A stretch of 64,000 nucleotides of DNA. It comes from Amycolatopsis sp. NBC_01480. GTDB lineage: Bacteria > Actinomycetota > Actinomycetes > Mycobacteriales > Pseudonocardiaceae. Below, one piece after another: positions 35,090-42,561 of the stretch. The notes beneath the pieces are model-generated. The model saw nothing but the letters and a program-made list of their open reading frames with translations, was not told the DNA's origin and searched no databases. The stretch spans positions 4,216,001 through 4,280,000 of the forward strand of contig NZ_CP109442.1 in the NCBI RefSeq assembly GCF_036227205.1, given 5' to 3'. The translations under genes and the position numbers were made by a program. Positions within the stretch are counted from its first letter, which is position 1. The number at the start of each line of letters is the position of its first letter.

Positions 35090-35955
35090 TGCTTCGTGAC
35101 CGCTTCCACCCGGTCGGCGGGCCACGGCTCCGGCTCGACGCCGAAGGTGCGGGCGAACAGCGCCGCCAACTGTTCGTGCCGGGCGGCCAGCAGCTCCGGG
35201 AGCAGTGCGGACAGCTCTTCCGGAACGGTCTGAGTGAACGACGCGCGGACGCCGTCGAGCGGGTCGAGCAGCAGCTCCCAGCGCACGCGTCCGGCCGGTT
35301 TTCCGTTGTGCAGCCAGGTGTATTCGAGCACCTCCGGCTCCACGGACTCGGTCACCTCGCCGTCGCCCGGGCCCGGCAGCAGCGACCAGACGTCGGCCAA
35401 CGGCTTCCAGACCAGGTCGTGGCGGAAGCGGATCAGCGTGCCGCCGTTGAGGACTTCACCCTCGTCGACGCCGAATTCCTCGGTGTACGAGGACATCCGC
35501 TCGTGCCAGCCGTCCGGCGGGGTCGGCTCGCGGCCGTCGAGGCGGGCGCCGAGCGTGTCGAGGCAGGTGTCCCAGCCGGCGGCGGTGCGGCCGGCGGCGA
35601 GCCGGGCGATCGCGGACTCGCCGCGGTTGAACGTGTGGGTGAACTCGAGCAGGCAGCCGTCGCCGTCGGGCGTGAGCTCGATGCGCAGGACGTCGGAGTT
35701 CCAGGAGAATTCGAACACCCGCGGCGGGTCGAAGGTGAGCACCTGGCCCTCGCTGGACTCGGTCGCGCCCTCGAAGGTGAACTCGATCGTGGCCCCCGGC
35801 TCGAACTCGCCGCTCATCGCCGCGGGGAACCAGTGCTTCAGCTCGGCCGGATCGCTGACCATCGGCCAGACCCGCTCAGGGCTGTGCCGCAGCCGGCGCT
35901 CCAGGCGGAGCACCGGCCGGTCGCCGACGGTCTCGAGCTGTGCGCGTGCGGGCAC
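35065..35955 (-). CDS. SRPBCC (AHSA1-like) START-fold protein, two domains
   Basis: Two lipid/ligand-binding SRPBCC domains in tandem: the first (residues about 10-140) has RLRHSPERVWPMVSDPAELKHWFP, the classic AHSA1 start, and WNSDVLRIELTPDGDGCLLEFTHTF. The second half (about 150-290) is more diverged. Function unknown; such proteins often bind hydrophobic ligands or partner with stress regulators. GTG 35955 is chosen for the GAGGAGG Shine-Dalgarno. It lies directly downstream of a marR gene on the same strand, 54 bp away, and is probably under its control. Confidence 0.85.
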   Translation of the reverse strand: MPARAQLETVGDRPVLRLERRLRHSPERVWPMVSDPAELKHWFPAAMSGEFEPGATIEFTFEGATESSEGQVLTFDPPRVFEFSWNSDVLRIELTPDGDGCLLEFTHTFNRGESAIARLAAGRTAAGWDTCLDTLGARLDGREPTPPDGWHERMSSYTEEFGVDEGEVLNGGTLIRFRHDLVWKPLADVWSLLPGPGDGEVTESVEPEVLEYTWLHNGKPAGRVRWELLLDPLDGVRASFTQTVPEELSALLPELLAARHEQLAALFARTFGVEPEPWPADRVEAVTKHYSLLAKE

Positions 35956-36009
35956 GACGTCCTCCTCGGGTAGCCAGTGCCCGTACATAACCATCAAGGC
36001 ATATACGTG

Positions 36010-36426
36010 TCAAGCCGGTCGGATGGCGGCCACGGCCTCGGCCAGCGTGGGGTCCGCGGCGGCCTGGTCGAGTGCCGCGGCGAGGATTTCGCGGTAGGTC
36101 GGCTCGGTTTCGGCGTGGCGGGCGAGGCCGGCGTCGGTGATCACGGAGTAGACGCCGCGGCGGTCGTCCTCGCAGATGTCCCGGAAGGTCAGCCCGCCGT
36201 CCTCCAGTCGCGCGACCATGCGGCTGACGGAGCTCTGGTTCAGCCCGACCGCCTCGGCCAGCTCCTGCATGCGCAGCCCGCGCTTCTCGGCCGCGGCCAG
36301 CTTGCCGAGCGCGCGGTATTCCGAGAGGCCGAGCCCGTGCCTGCGGTGCAACGCCTTCGTCAGCTCCTGCTCGATGCGCGCGTGCAGGGCCAGCATCCGT
36401 CCCCAGGCCTCTTCGTCGGTGCGCAT
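36010..36426 (-). CDS. MarR-family transcriptional regulator
   Basis: Winged-helix MarR protein, 138 residues. HTH region GLRMQELAEAVGLNQSSVSRMVARLEDGGL, then the wing DDRRGVYSVITDAG. It is divergent from a flavodoxin-fold reductase gene and leads the SRPBCC gene. Repeated TATGCA-type sites lie in the shared promoter. ATG 36426 follows GAGGAGGACAC. Confidence 0.93.
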   Translation of the reverse strand: MRTDEEAWGRMLALHARIEQELTKALHRRHGLGLSEYRALGKLAAAEKRGLRMQELAEAVGLNQSSVSRMVARLEDGGLTFRDICEDDRRGVYSVITDAGLARHAETEPTYREILAAALDQAAADPTLAEAVAAIRPA

Positions 36427-36451
36427 GTGTCCTCCTCGCTTGACTCGAGAG

Positions 36452-36487
36452 TATATGCAATGACAACATCTGTATGCACATGCATAT
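36452..36487. promoter_or_regulatory. Candidate MarR operators
   Basis: The 83-bp divergent gap holds TATGCA-CA-TGCATA (36473-36486, a perfect inverted repeat) and a further TATATGCA at 36452-36459. A related GCATATACG lies upstream of the SRPBCC gene near 36000. AT-rich half-sites of this kind suit a MarR protein. Confidence 0.5.
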
Positions 36488-36509
36488 ATTTCACCCGAGG
36501 AGGGATCGC

Positions 36510-37058
36510 ATGACGGATCGAAGCTTCCTGTTCCTGGTGGCGGCGGCGCGGGCCGGCGGCAACACCGAGATGCTCGCGCGGCGGGCCGCGGCGGAGATTC
36601 CGCGCGGGACGGCGCAGACCTGGCTCCGGCTGCCGGAGCTGCCGCTGCCCGCGTTCGAGGACCGGCGGCACGGCGGCGGCGACCACCCGGTGCCCGAAGG
36701 CAACGAGAAACTGTTGATGGACAACACTTTCGCGGCCACCGACCTGGTGATCGCCTCGCCCGTCTACTGGTACTCGGTGGCGGCGAGCGTGAAGCTGTAC
36801 CTCGACTACTGGTCCGGCTGGATGCGCCGCCCGGAGGCGGAGTTCAAGGCCCGGATGAAGGGCAAGACGCTGTGGGGCGTCAGCGTGCTGAGCGAGGGGC
36901 CGGAGCAGGCGGACCCGCTCGTGGGCACCCTGGAGAAGACCGCGGACTACCTGGGGATGCGATGGGGCGGTGTGTTGCTGGGCAACGGAAGCCGTCCCGG
37001 TGACGTGCTCCGCGACGAGGTCGCGATGAAGGCCGCGGGCACGTTCTTCACCGGCTAG
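36510..37058 (+). CDS. Flavodoxin-fold NAD(P)H-dependent oxidoreductase
   Basis: FMN-dependent reductase of the NADPH-dependent FMN reductase/flavodoxin family, 182 residues. It has the N-terminal phosphate loop (AAARAGGNTEMLA) and the flavin-contact loop ASPVYWYSVAASVKLYLDYW. It may reduce quinones, nitro compounds or azo compounds. ATG 36510 follows GAGGAGGG. It is divergent from marR, so it is a likely MarR-controlled detoxification gene. Palindrome family A copy 3 begins 3 bp after its stop. Confidence 0.88.
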   Translation: MTDRSFLFLVAAARAGGNTEMLARRAAAEIPRGTAQTWLRLPELPLPAFEDRRHGGGDHPVPEGNEKLLMDNTFAATDLVIASPVYWYSVAASVKLYLDYWSGWMRRPEAEFKARMKGKTLWGVSVLSEGPEQADPLVGTLEKTADYLGMRWGGVLLGNGSRPGDVLRDEVAMKAAGTFFTG

Positions 37059-37060
37059 CG

Positions 37061-37106
37061 CTCGTGAGTGTTCATGACGGTTCTAACCGTCCTGAACACT
37101 CACGAG
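37061..37106. repeat. 46-bp palindrome family A, copy 3 (convergent terminator)
   Basis: Starts CTCGTGAGTG, ends CACTCACGAG, centre GGTTCTAACC, one arm mismatch. It begins 3 bp after the reductase stop and ends 3 bp before the stop of the convergent hxlR gene, so it forms the whole intergenic gap. Confidence 0.9.
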
Positions 37107-37109
37107 TCT

Positions 37110-37463
37110 TCAGTGCTGGGGAGCCGGTTCGACGCCCCGTCGTCCGGCGATGTGCCGCATGTTGCTCTCGCCCCAATCACCCAGCGGCAACAGCGCGGTG
37201 TTGAGCGCCTGGCCGCGTTCGGTCAGCGAATACTCGACGCGCAGCGGGATTTCCGCGTGCGCCTCGCGGTGCACGATCTCGTCGTGCTCGAGTTCTCGCA
37301 GCGACTGGATGAGCATTTTCTCGCTGATCCCGCGGACACTGCGCTTCAGCTCGCCGAACCGCAGCGGCTCCTCGTGCAGCGCCCAGAGGACCAGCGACTT
37401 CCAGCGGCCGCCGATCACGTCGATGGCCGCGTCCAGGCCGCAGTTGTAGCTGCGTGGCTGCAT
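37110..37463 (-). CDS. HxlR-family transcriptional regulator
   Basis: Winged-helix HxlR protein of 117 residues, with the family start CGLDAAIDVIGGRWKSLVLW, the recognition stretch GISEKMLIQSLRELEHDEIV, and the wing RVEYSLTERG. HxlR proteins often respond to reactive aldehydes or quinones. It is divergent from the imine reductase/SDR operon, separated by 82 bp, so it probably controls those genes. Confidence 0.93.
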   Translation of the reverse strand: MQPRSYNCGLDAAIDVIGGRWKSLVLWALHEEPLRFGELKRSVRGISEKMLIQSLRELEHDEIVHREAHAEIPLRVEYSLTERGQALNTALLPLGDWGESNMRHIAGRRGVEPAPQH

Positions 37464-37545
37464 GCTCGATCCTTACGTTCTGGTGGGCACCCCACCTATT
37501 AGTCGGTACTTGTCCCCAGTAAAGCGGGGCAGCAGCATCGGTGCC

Positions 37546-38400
37546 ATGGAAAAGATTCCGAAGCCGGTGAGTGTGCTGGGGCTGGGCCGGATGGGCTCGG
37601 CGCTCGCCGGGGCCCTGCTGGGGGCCGGGCACGAGGTGACGGTGTGGAACCGGTCGCCGGGCAAGGCCGCCGCGCTCGCCGGGCGCGGGGCGAAGGTGGC
37701 GGGAAGTGTCGCCGAAGTCACCGGCCTCGTGCTCACTTGTCTGTCCACATACGACGATCAACAGGAGGTGCTCGACCGGATTTCGCCGGGAACGGTTCTG
37801 GTGAACCTCACATCCGGAACGCCCGAACAGGCGAGGACGGCCGCCAAATGGGCCGCCTCGCGCGACATCGCGTACGTCGACGGGGTGATCATGGCCGTGC
37901 CGCAGGGCATCGGCGGCCCGTCGGCGAACATCCTTTACGGCGGCGCGGAAGCGGTGCTCGCCGAGGTTCGGCCGGTGCTGGAATCCCTTGGCGCCGTTAC
38001 GTATCTCGGCGAGGACGTCGGCCTGCCCGCGCTGTACGACCTCGCGTTGCTGGGCATCATGTGGTCGACGATGAGCGGATACCTGCACGCGCTCGCGCTC
38101 GTCGGGACCGAGGGGGTCACGGCCGAACGGTTCACTCCGCTCGCGCTCGGCTGGCTCGACGCGGTCAAGAGCTTCCTGCCGCCCATGGGCGAGGAGACCG
38201 CCACCGGCGCTTACGAAACTGAAGTGTCCGCTTTGGACATCAACGCCGCAGGACTGGCCCTCCTCGTCGAGGCCAGCCGGGCGCAGGGCATCAGCACTGC
38301 GGTGCCGCGGCCGATCCGCGAGTTGTTCGACCGGGCGGTGGCGCAAGGCCATGGCGCGCACGGGATTTCCAGCGTTTTCGAGGTGATCAAGCAGTCATGA
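37546..38400 (+). CDS. Imine reductase-like NADPH-dependent enzyme
   Basis: Member of the 6-phosphogluconate-dehydrogenase-like superfamily, best matching imine reductases (IREDs), which reduce cyclic imines or join amines with carbonyls. Seen: Rossmann loop VLGLGRMGSALA (residues 9-20), NRSPGKAA for NADPH, NLTSGTPEQA, and the IRED-type VDGVIMAVPQGIGGPSANILYGG. The catalytic-position region is LYDLALLGIMWSTMSGYLHALAL, with the Asp seen in many (R)-type IREDs. Length 284 residues fits. Its stop overlaps the SDR start (ATGA). The natural substrate is unknown; generic annotation would be NAD(P)-binding oxidoreductase. Confidence 0.85.
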   Translation: MEKIPKPVSVLGLGRMGSALAGALLGAGHEVTVWNRSPGKAAALAGRGAKVAGSVAEVTGLVLTCLSTYDDQQEVLDRISPGTVLVNLTSGTPEQARTAAKWAASRDIAYVDGVIMAVPQGIGGPSANILYGGAEAVLAEVRPVLESLGAVTYLGEDVGLPALYDLALLGIMWSTMSGYLHALALVGTEGVTAERFTPLALGWLDAVKSFLPPMGEETATGAYETEVSALDINAAGLALLVEASRAQGISTAVPRPIRELFDRAVAQGHGAHGISSVFEVIKQS

Positions 38401-39149
38401 GGTTCCTGGGGAAGAAGGCCGTGGTCACGGGCGGCACGCACGGGATGGGGCTCGCCGTCGTGCGTGCCCTGTTGGACGGCGGCGCCGAGGTGCTGCTGAC
38501 CGGCCGCGACGAGAAGAACCTGGCCGGCGCCAGGGCCGAGCTGTCCGGGAAGGTGCACGTCGTCGGCTCGGACGCGGCCGATATCAGCGAGGTGGCGAAG
38601 CTCGGCGAGACTGTGCGGCAGACGCTCGGCGAGGTGGACCTGGTGTTCGTCAACGTCGGCTTCTCGTCGCTCCTGCCGCTGCCGGACGTGACGGCCGAGG
38701 GGTACGACCACACGTTCGCCGTCAACACCCGTGGTGCCTACTTCACCGCGCAGCACCTGGCGCCGCTCGTCCGGCGCGGCGGCTCGTTCGTCTTCACGAC
38801 GTCGGTCGCCACCGGCTCGGGATTCCCGGGCATGAGCGTCTACGCCGGTGCGAAGGCCGCCGTACGCGCCTTCGCCCGCGGCTTTGCGGCGGAGCTGGCG
38901 CCAAGCGGCGTACGCGTGAACGTGGTCAGCCCCGGGTTCATCAACACCCCGTCGATGGGCGTCACCGGGCTGCCGGCCGAAGTGATGCAGGCGTTCAAGG
39001 AGCAGGGTGACGCCGTGACGCCGTTGAAGCGCCACGGCACGGTCGACGAGGTCGCCGCCGCGGTGCTGTTCCTGGCCTTCGAGGCGACGTTCACCACCGG
39101 GTCCGAGCTGGCCGTCGACGGCGGTCTCGGGGAGCGCCTCACGGTGTGA
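38397..39149 (+). CDS. Short-chain dehydrogenase/reductase
   Basis: Classical SDR of 250 residues: cofactor loop TGGTHGMG (residues 11-18), a basic residue pattern favouring NADPH (TGRDEKN), a Ser in TTSVATGSG, the YAGAK catalytic pair and a C-terminal SPGFINT. It overlaps the imine reductase gene by 4 bp, so the two act as an operon and perhaps on one pathway. It overlaps the convergent quinone reductase gene by 11 bp at the 3' end. Confidence 0.9.
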   Translation: MRFLGKKAVVTGGTHGMGLAVVRALLDGGAEVLLTGRDEKNLAGARAELSGKVHVVGSDAADISEVAKLGETVRQTLGEVDLVFVNVGFSSLLPLPDVTAEGYDHTFAVNTRGAYFTAQHLAPLVRRGGSFVFTTSVATGSGFPGMSVYAGAKAAVRAFARGFAAELAPSGVRVNVVSPGFINTPSMGVTGLPAEVMQAFKEQGDAVTPLKRHGTVDEVAAAVLFLAFEATFTTGSELAVDGGLGERLTV

Positions 39150-39846
39150 GGCACTGGTGCACAGCCATCCCGGTGCGGCCGGGGGCCAGTTCCGGGCGCA
39201 GGACGAAATCGCGGTCGTAGTCACCGCCGTTCTGCGTCCGGAACGGCAGCGGGGCCGTGGTCGGCAGGGCCCGCAAACGCTTGCGCAGCAGCTCGGCGGC
39301 CTCGGTGAAGCCGTCCTGAGAGAGCCGGTCGGCGCCGTAGACTGCCAGCGGCGGCAGCACGGACATCCCGGCGTAGAAGAGGGTGCCGTGCTGAAGCCCG
39401 AACAGCAGCTCGTCGAGCGGGCCGTTCACGCCACGCGGCCCGAGGCTCGGCTCTCGACCGCCGGCCGTGACGACAACGAGCGCGCGCTTTCCGGCCAGCA
39501 CGCCTTCGCCGTAGCGCAACGTGCGGCCATCTTCGCCGCGTACGTCATAGGCGTAGCCCTTCACGAAGACGCGGTCGAACCAGCCCTTCAAGATCGCGGG
39601 CGTGCCGTACCACCAGAGCGGGAACTGGACGATCACCGTGCCGGCCCAGGCCAGCTTGTCCTGCTCGGCGCGGACGTCGGCCGGGGTGGTGCCGACCTGC
39701 TCGACCACCGGGTTCCAGCCCATGGCGTACAGATCGGACTCGCGCACGTCGTGGCCGAGCGAGCGCAGCGTGGCCAGGCCCTCGTCACGCAGCGCGCCGC
39801 CGAGGGACCGGGGTTCGGGGTGGGCGAAGATCCACAACACGTTCAT
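39139..39846 (-). CDS. NAD(P)H dehydrogenase (quinone), DT-diaphorase-like
   Basis: Flavodoxin-fold quinone reductase (NQO1/MdaB/KefF-like), 235 residues. Seen: MNVLWIFAHPEPRSLGGAL at the N-terminus, the flavin loop VIVQFPLWWYGTPAILKGWFDRVF and VVVTAGGREPSLGP. It would carry out two-electron reduction of quinones, avoiding radical formation. It is divergent from an AraC/GlxA regulator, which likely controls it. Confidence 0.9.
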   Translation of the reverse strand: MNVLWIFAHPEPRSLGGALRDEGLATLRSLGHDVRESDLYAMGWNPVVEQVGTTPADVRAEQDKLAWAGTVIVQFPLWWYGTPAILKGWFDRVFVKGYAYDVRGEDGRTLRYGEGVLAGKRALVVVTAGGREPSLGPRGVNGPLDELLFGLQHGTLFYAGMSVLPPLAVYGADRLSQDGFTEAAELLRKRLRALPTTAPLPFRTQNGGDYDRDFVLRPELAPGRTGMAVHQCLTP

Positions 39847-39916
39847 GCCGCCAGGTTCTCTCCGCGGCCGGCCTCGAACCAGTGGCCCGATGGACAACCT
39901 GTGCAAGAATCGGGCC

Positions 39917-40900
39917 ATGTCCGTCTTCCGCCATCCTGACCGGCACCACGTCGCCGTGCTGGTCCGGCCCGGCCTGCTCGTGATGGAGCTGGGCATCGTC
40001 CACCGGCTCTTCGGCCAGGCGCGCTCGGCCGAGGGCGAGCCGCTGTACGAGGTGGTCACCTGCACTCCCGAGCCCGGAGAGCTGCGCACCGACTCCGACG
40101 TGCGGATCCCGGTCCCGATCGGGCCGGAGGCGGTGGCCGAGGCCGACACGGTGATCATCCCGGCGTCCTCGATCGAGTACGAGCCGAACGCCCGCCGGAT
40201 CACGCCGCCGGTGCGCGCGGCGATGGACCTGATCCGGCCCGGCACGCGGATCGCGTCGATCTGCACCGGCGCGTTTGTGCTCGCCGCCATGGGTTTGCTC
40301 GACGGCCGGAGCGCGACCACCCACTGGAAGTCCGCGTGCGACTTCCAGCTGGAGTACCCGCGGGTGCGGCTGAACCCGGACGTGCTCTACACCGAGGACG
40401 GCAACGTCTTCACCTCCGCCGGCGTCGCCTCCGGCATCGACCTCTGCCTGCACCTGATCCGGCGTGACTTCGGTGCGGCGGTGGCCAACGAGGTCGCGCG
40501 CGGCACCGTCGTGTCACCGCACCGCGAGGGCGGGCAGGCGCAGTTCATCCGACGGCCGGTGCCGGAGCCGCAGTCCTCTTCGACCAACGCTGCGCGGGCG
40601 TGGGCGCTGGAGCACCTGCATCGGCCGTTGACCCTGCGCGAGCTGGCGGCGCGGGAGTCGATGAGCACCCGGACGTTCACCCGCCGCTTCCGCGACGAGG
40701 TCGGGATTTCCGCCCTGCAATGGCTCACCCAGCAACGTGTGGAACGGGCGCGTCGGCTGCTGGAGGAGACGGAGCTGCCGATCGACCGCATCGCGGCGGA
40801 GTGCGGGTTCGGCACCGCGGCCTCGCTGCGCCAGCACCTGCAGAGCGCGCTCGGGGTCTCGCCCAGCGCGTACCGGAGCACGTTCCGCCGCTCGGCCTGA
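39917..40900 (+). CDS. GlxA-type AraC transcriptional regulator
   Basis: A DJ-1/PfpI-like ligand domain (residues about 10-195, with the nucleophile-elbow-like SICTGAFVLAAMGLLDGRSATTHW) joined to a C-terminal AraC helix-turn-helix pair (STRTFTRRFRDEVGISALQWL, then AAECGFGTAASLRQHLQSALG). 327 residues. It is divergent from the quinone reductase gene with 70 bp between. A strong 15-bp hairpin follows. Confidence 0.92.
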   Translation: MSVFRHPDRHHVAVLVRPGLLVMELGIVHRLFGQARSAEGEPLYEVVTCTPEPGELRTDSDVRIPVPIGPEAVAEADTVIIPASSIEYEPNARRITPPVRAAMDLIRPGTRIASICTGAFVLAAMGLLDGRSATTHWKSACDFQLEYPRVRLNPDVLYTEDGNVFTSAGVASGIDLCLHLIRRDFGAAVANEVARGTVVSPHREGGQAQFIRRPVPEPQSSSTNAARAWALEHLHRPLTLRELAARESMSTRTFTRRFRDEVGISALQWLTQQRVERARRLLEETELPIDRIAAECGFGTAASLRQHLQSALGVSPSAYRSTFRRSA

Positions 40901-40906
40901 AGCCGG

Positions 40907-40949
40907 CGGTCCGTGGTGGCGCCTCACGGGGAGCCGCCACCACGGACCG
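40907..40949 (+). terminator. Terminator after the GlxA-type regulator gene
   Basis: CGGTCCGTGGTGGCG (40907-40921) pairs perfectly with CGCCACCACGGACCG (40935-40949). A 15-bp stem seven bases after the stop, without a strong U-tract. Confidence 0.7.
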
Positions 40950-41042
40950 ACCCCCAGAGAAGGCGGAAGACGGGGGACGGTCGTCTTCTGCGCGCCAAGC
41001 CACTGCCCATCCTGGTGCGGGCGGGCGGGTGTTCGGTACCGG

Positions 41043-41066
41043 TCTGACAGAATCTGACAGCGTCAG
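41043..41066. promoter_or_regulatory. TCTGACA heptamer pair at the 3' end of the NBR1-Ig gene
   Basis: TCTGACA occurs at 41043-41049 and 41053-41059 (10-bp spacing), followed by the half-site GCGTCAG. The same heptamer is repeated upstream of the gene at 41945-41978. The shared motif at both ends suggests a binding site for one protein, perhaps the gene's own product. Confidence 0.4.
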
Positions 41067-41932
41067 GGAACGACCGTGACCAGCACGTACACCGGACGGC
41101 GCGTGGTGAAGAACTCCCGGCCCGCCGCGTCGACCATCTTCCAGCCGATCCAGCAGCGGCCCGGTTTTTCGGCGGCGGTCAGCGGCACGCTGATCATCAC
41201 GTGGTCGCCGGGCGGGGTGTCGCCGATCAGCACCCGGTCCGGCGTGCGGCAGGCGCCGGGCGCCGGCGGCAGGTCCATCCGCTGCAGGTAACGCTCGTGC
41301 CACGGGATCGAGCCGGTGTTCTGGATCTCCCACACCTTCAGCACGGTCGTGCCGGCGCGCACGGCGGTGCCGTCGGGCACCGTCACGTCGCCGACGAACT
41401 TCGTGTTGTCACCCTTGATCCGGGCGCCGAGGTCGACGGCCGGGGCCACGCTGTCGAGCCGGCCGGTCAGCGCCAGCGTGGCGACCGCGGCGAGCACCAG
41501 GACCACGGCACCGGCGACGATCAGCGCGGTCTTTCGCTTCGGCCGCCGCCGCTTTGCTGGTGGCGCGAGCCGGATGTCCCCGGTTTCCGCGACGTCCGGG
41601 CTCGGCGCGTCGAGCACGGTCGCGTGCCCGACCGCCTCGCCGCTCGTCTGGACGGTGGTGGTCGCCGGGGTGAGGCCCTTCAGCTCCTCCCACCGCCGCC
41701 GCCACGGCGCCTCGTCCGCGCCGCAGGCCTTCACGAACTCGCGGGTCGTCTCCCAGGACGGGAAGCGGATGCCCTTGACGGCCTCGTGCAGGGTGGTGTG
41801 GGAGATGCAGCCGGAGCGCTCGGCCATCTTGCGGAACGACGGGTCCCCGGCGCTCGCCCGCAGCGCGGCCAGCTCGGTGGCCAGCACCTCGGCCTTGGCG
41901 GGCCGTCCGGACGTCGGGCCGTCGTCGCCCAT
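41063..41932 (-). CDS. Membrane protein with N-terminal HTH and NBR1-Ig-like domain
   Basis: A 289-residue protein with three parts. Residues about 12-95 are a helical domain with an HTH-like pattern (RASAGDPSFRKMAERSGCISHTTLHEAVKG, as seen in actinobacterial XRE-like proteins). A linker leads to one membrane helix (about 135-158, TALIVAGAVVLVLAAVATLAL). The exterior part is an NBR1-Ig-like domain: GDVTVPDGTAVRAGTTVLKVWEIQNTGSIPW in pattern, then PPGDHVMISVPL and WKMVDAAGREFF. This Ig domain in bacteria is usually extracellular. The topology suggests a surface sensor joined to a cytoplasmic DNA- or protein-binding head. Confidence 0.75.
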   Translation of the reverse strand: MGDDGPTSGRPAKAEVLATELAALRASAGDPSFRKMAERSGCISHTTLHEAVKGIRFPSWETTREFVKACGADEAPWRRRWEELKGLTPATTTVQTSGEAVGHATVLDAPSPDVAETGDIRLAPPAKRRRPKRKTALIVAGAVVLVLAAVATLALTGRLDSVAPAVDLGARIKGDNTKFVGDVTVPDGTAVRAGTTVLKVWEIQNTGSIPWHERYLQRMDLPPAPGACRTPDRVLIGDTPPGDHVMISVPLTAAEKPGRCWIGWKMVDAAGREFFTTRRPVYVLVTVVP

Positions 41933-41944
41933 GGCCGCTCCCGG

Positions 41945-41978
41945 GTGTCAGATCCGCTGAATCTGACAATTCTGACAC
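41945..41978. promoter_or_regulatory. TCTGACA repeats upstream of the NBR1-Ig gene
   Basis: GTGTCAGA (41945-41952), TCTGACAA (41962-41969) and TCTGACAC (41971-41978) make one inverted and two direct copies, just upstream of the start at 41932. A further pair lies at the gene's 3' end. Confidence 0.45.
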
Positions 41979-42021
41979 CTCGTCCGAGCCGCCCGGCACC
42001 GCCTCACCCAGCCGTCCCGCC

Positions 42022-42504
42022 TCAGCCGGCGAGGCGCTGGAAGTCCATGGTCCAGTTGGTCTCCCAGGCCTGGCCGCCGTCGGCGGAGAACGCCTGCTCC
42101 CACCGTGCGGTCGTCGCGGAGATGTTGGACCAGCGGAAGCGGCAGCGCACTTCGGCCCCGTCGTGGAAGTCGTCGCCCTCGAACGCGCCGGTCCCGTCCG
42201 GGCCGAAGCGGCCGACCACGGGCGGGGTGAGACGGCCGTCTCGGCTGCTGGCCCAGTTGAGCGACCACTCGTCGCGCTCGGGGTCGTAGAGGCGCAGGGT
42301 CAGGCCGCGGAAGCCCTTGGTGGGGAAGACGATCTCGTCGAAGTGCGCGCCGCCGTCGAAGATCCGGCCGGTGCTCACCGAAACCCCGGGGAAGGTGTCC
42401 CATTCGGTGCCGCCGGTCAGCGGCGCGAGCAGCCGCCGGTTGGTCACCTCCCAGGTGCCGATGAGGAAGTCGAAATCGCCGTAGCCGGTGGTTTTCGTGG
42501 TCAT
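42022..42504 (-). CDS. DUF1579-like small protein
   Basis: A 160-residue cytoplasmic protein with the DUF1579-like start (YGDFDFLIGTWEVTNRRL), Gly/Trp-rich strands (LRLYDPERDEWSLNWAS) and the ending ETNWTMDFQRL. Family members form lipocalin-like barrels of unknown function. A strong terminator separates it from the propeller gene upstream, so it probably has its own promoter. Confidence 0.75.
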   Translation of the reverse strand: MTTKTTGYGDFDFLIGTWEVTNRRLLAPLTGGTEWDTFPGVSVSTGRIFDGGAHFDEIVFPTKGFRGLTLRLYDPERDEWSLNWASSRDGRLTPPVVGRFGPDGTGAFEGDDFHDGAEVRCRFRWSNISATTARWEQAFSADGGQAWETNWTMDFQRLAG

Positions 42505-42517
42505 GCCGGGACGCTAA

Positions 42518-42554
42518 CCGGGCTCCACTGACAGGGAGCGTCAGTGGAGCCCGG
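42518..42554 (-). terminator. Terminator after the beta-propeller gene
   Basis: CCGGGCTCCACTGAC (42518-42532) and GTCAGTGGAGCCCGG (42540-42554) form a perfect 15-bp stem with a seven-base loop, 8 bp beyond the stop of the minus-strand propeller gene. Confidence 0.8.
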
Positions 42555-42561
42555 GGCGGTT

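Noticed and set aside
36427..36509. Start of the flavodoxin-like reductase at an upstream ATG (36474)
   Set aside because: That start lies inside the operator dyad and lacks a ribosome site; ATG 36510 has GAGGAGGG upstream.
41201..42289. Plus-strand open frames across the NBR1-Ig gene
   Set aside because: They are antisense shadows; the minus-strand frame contains a membrane helix and a recognisable Ig-like domain.
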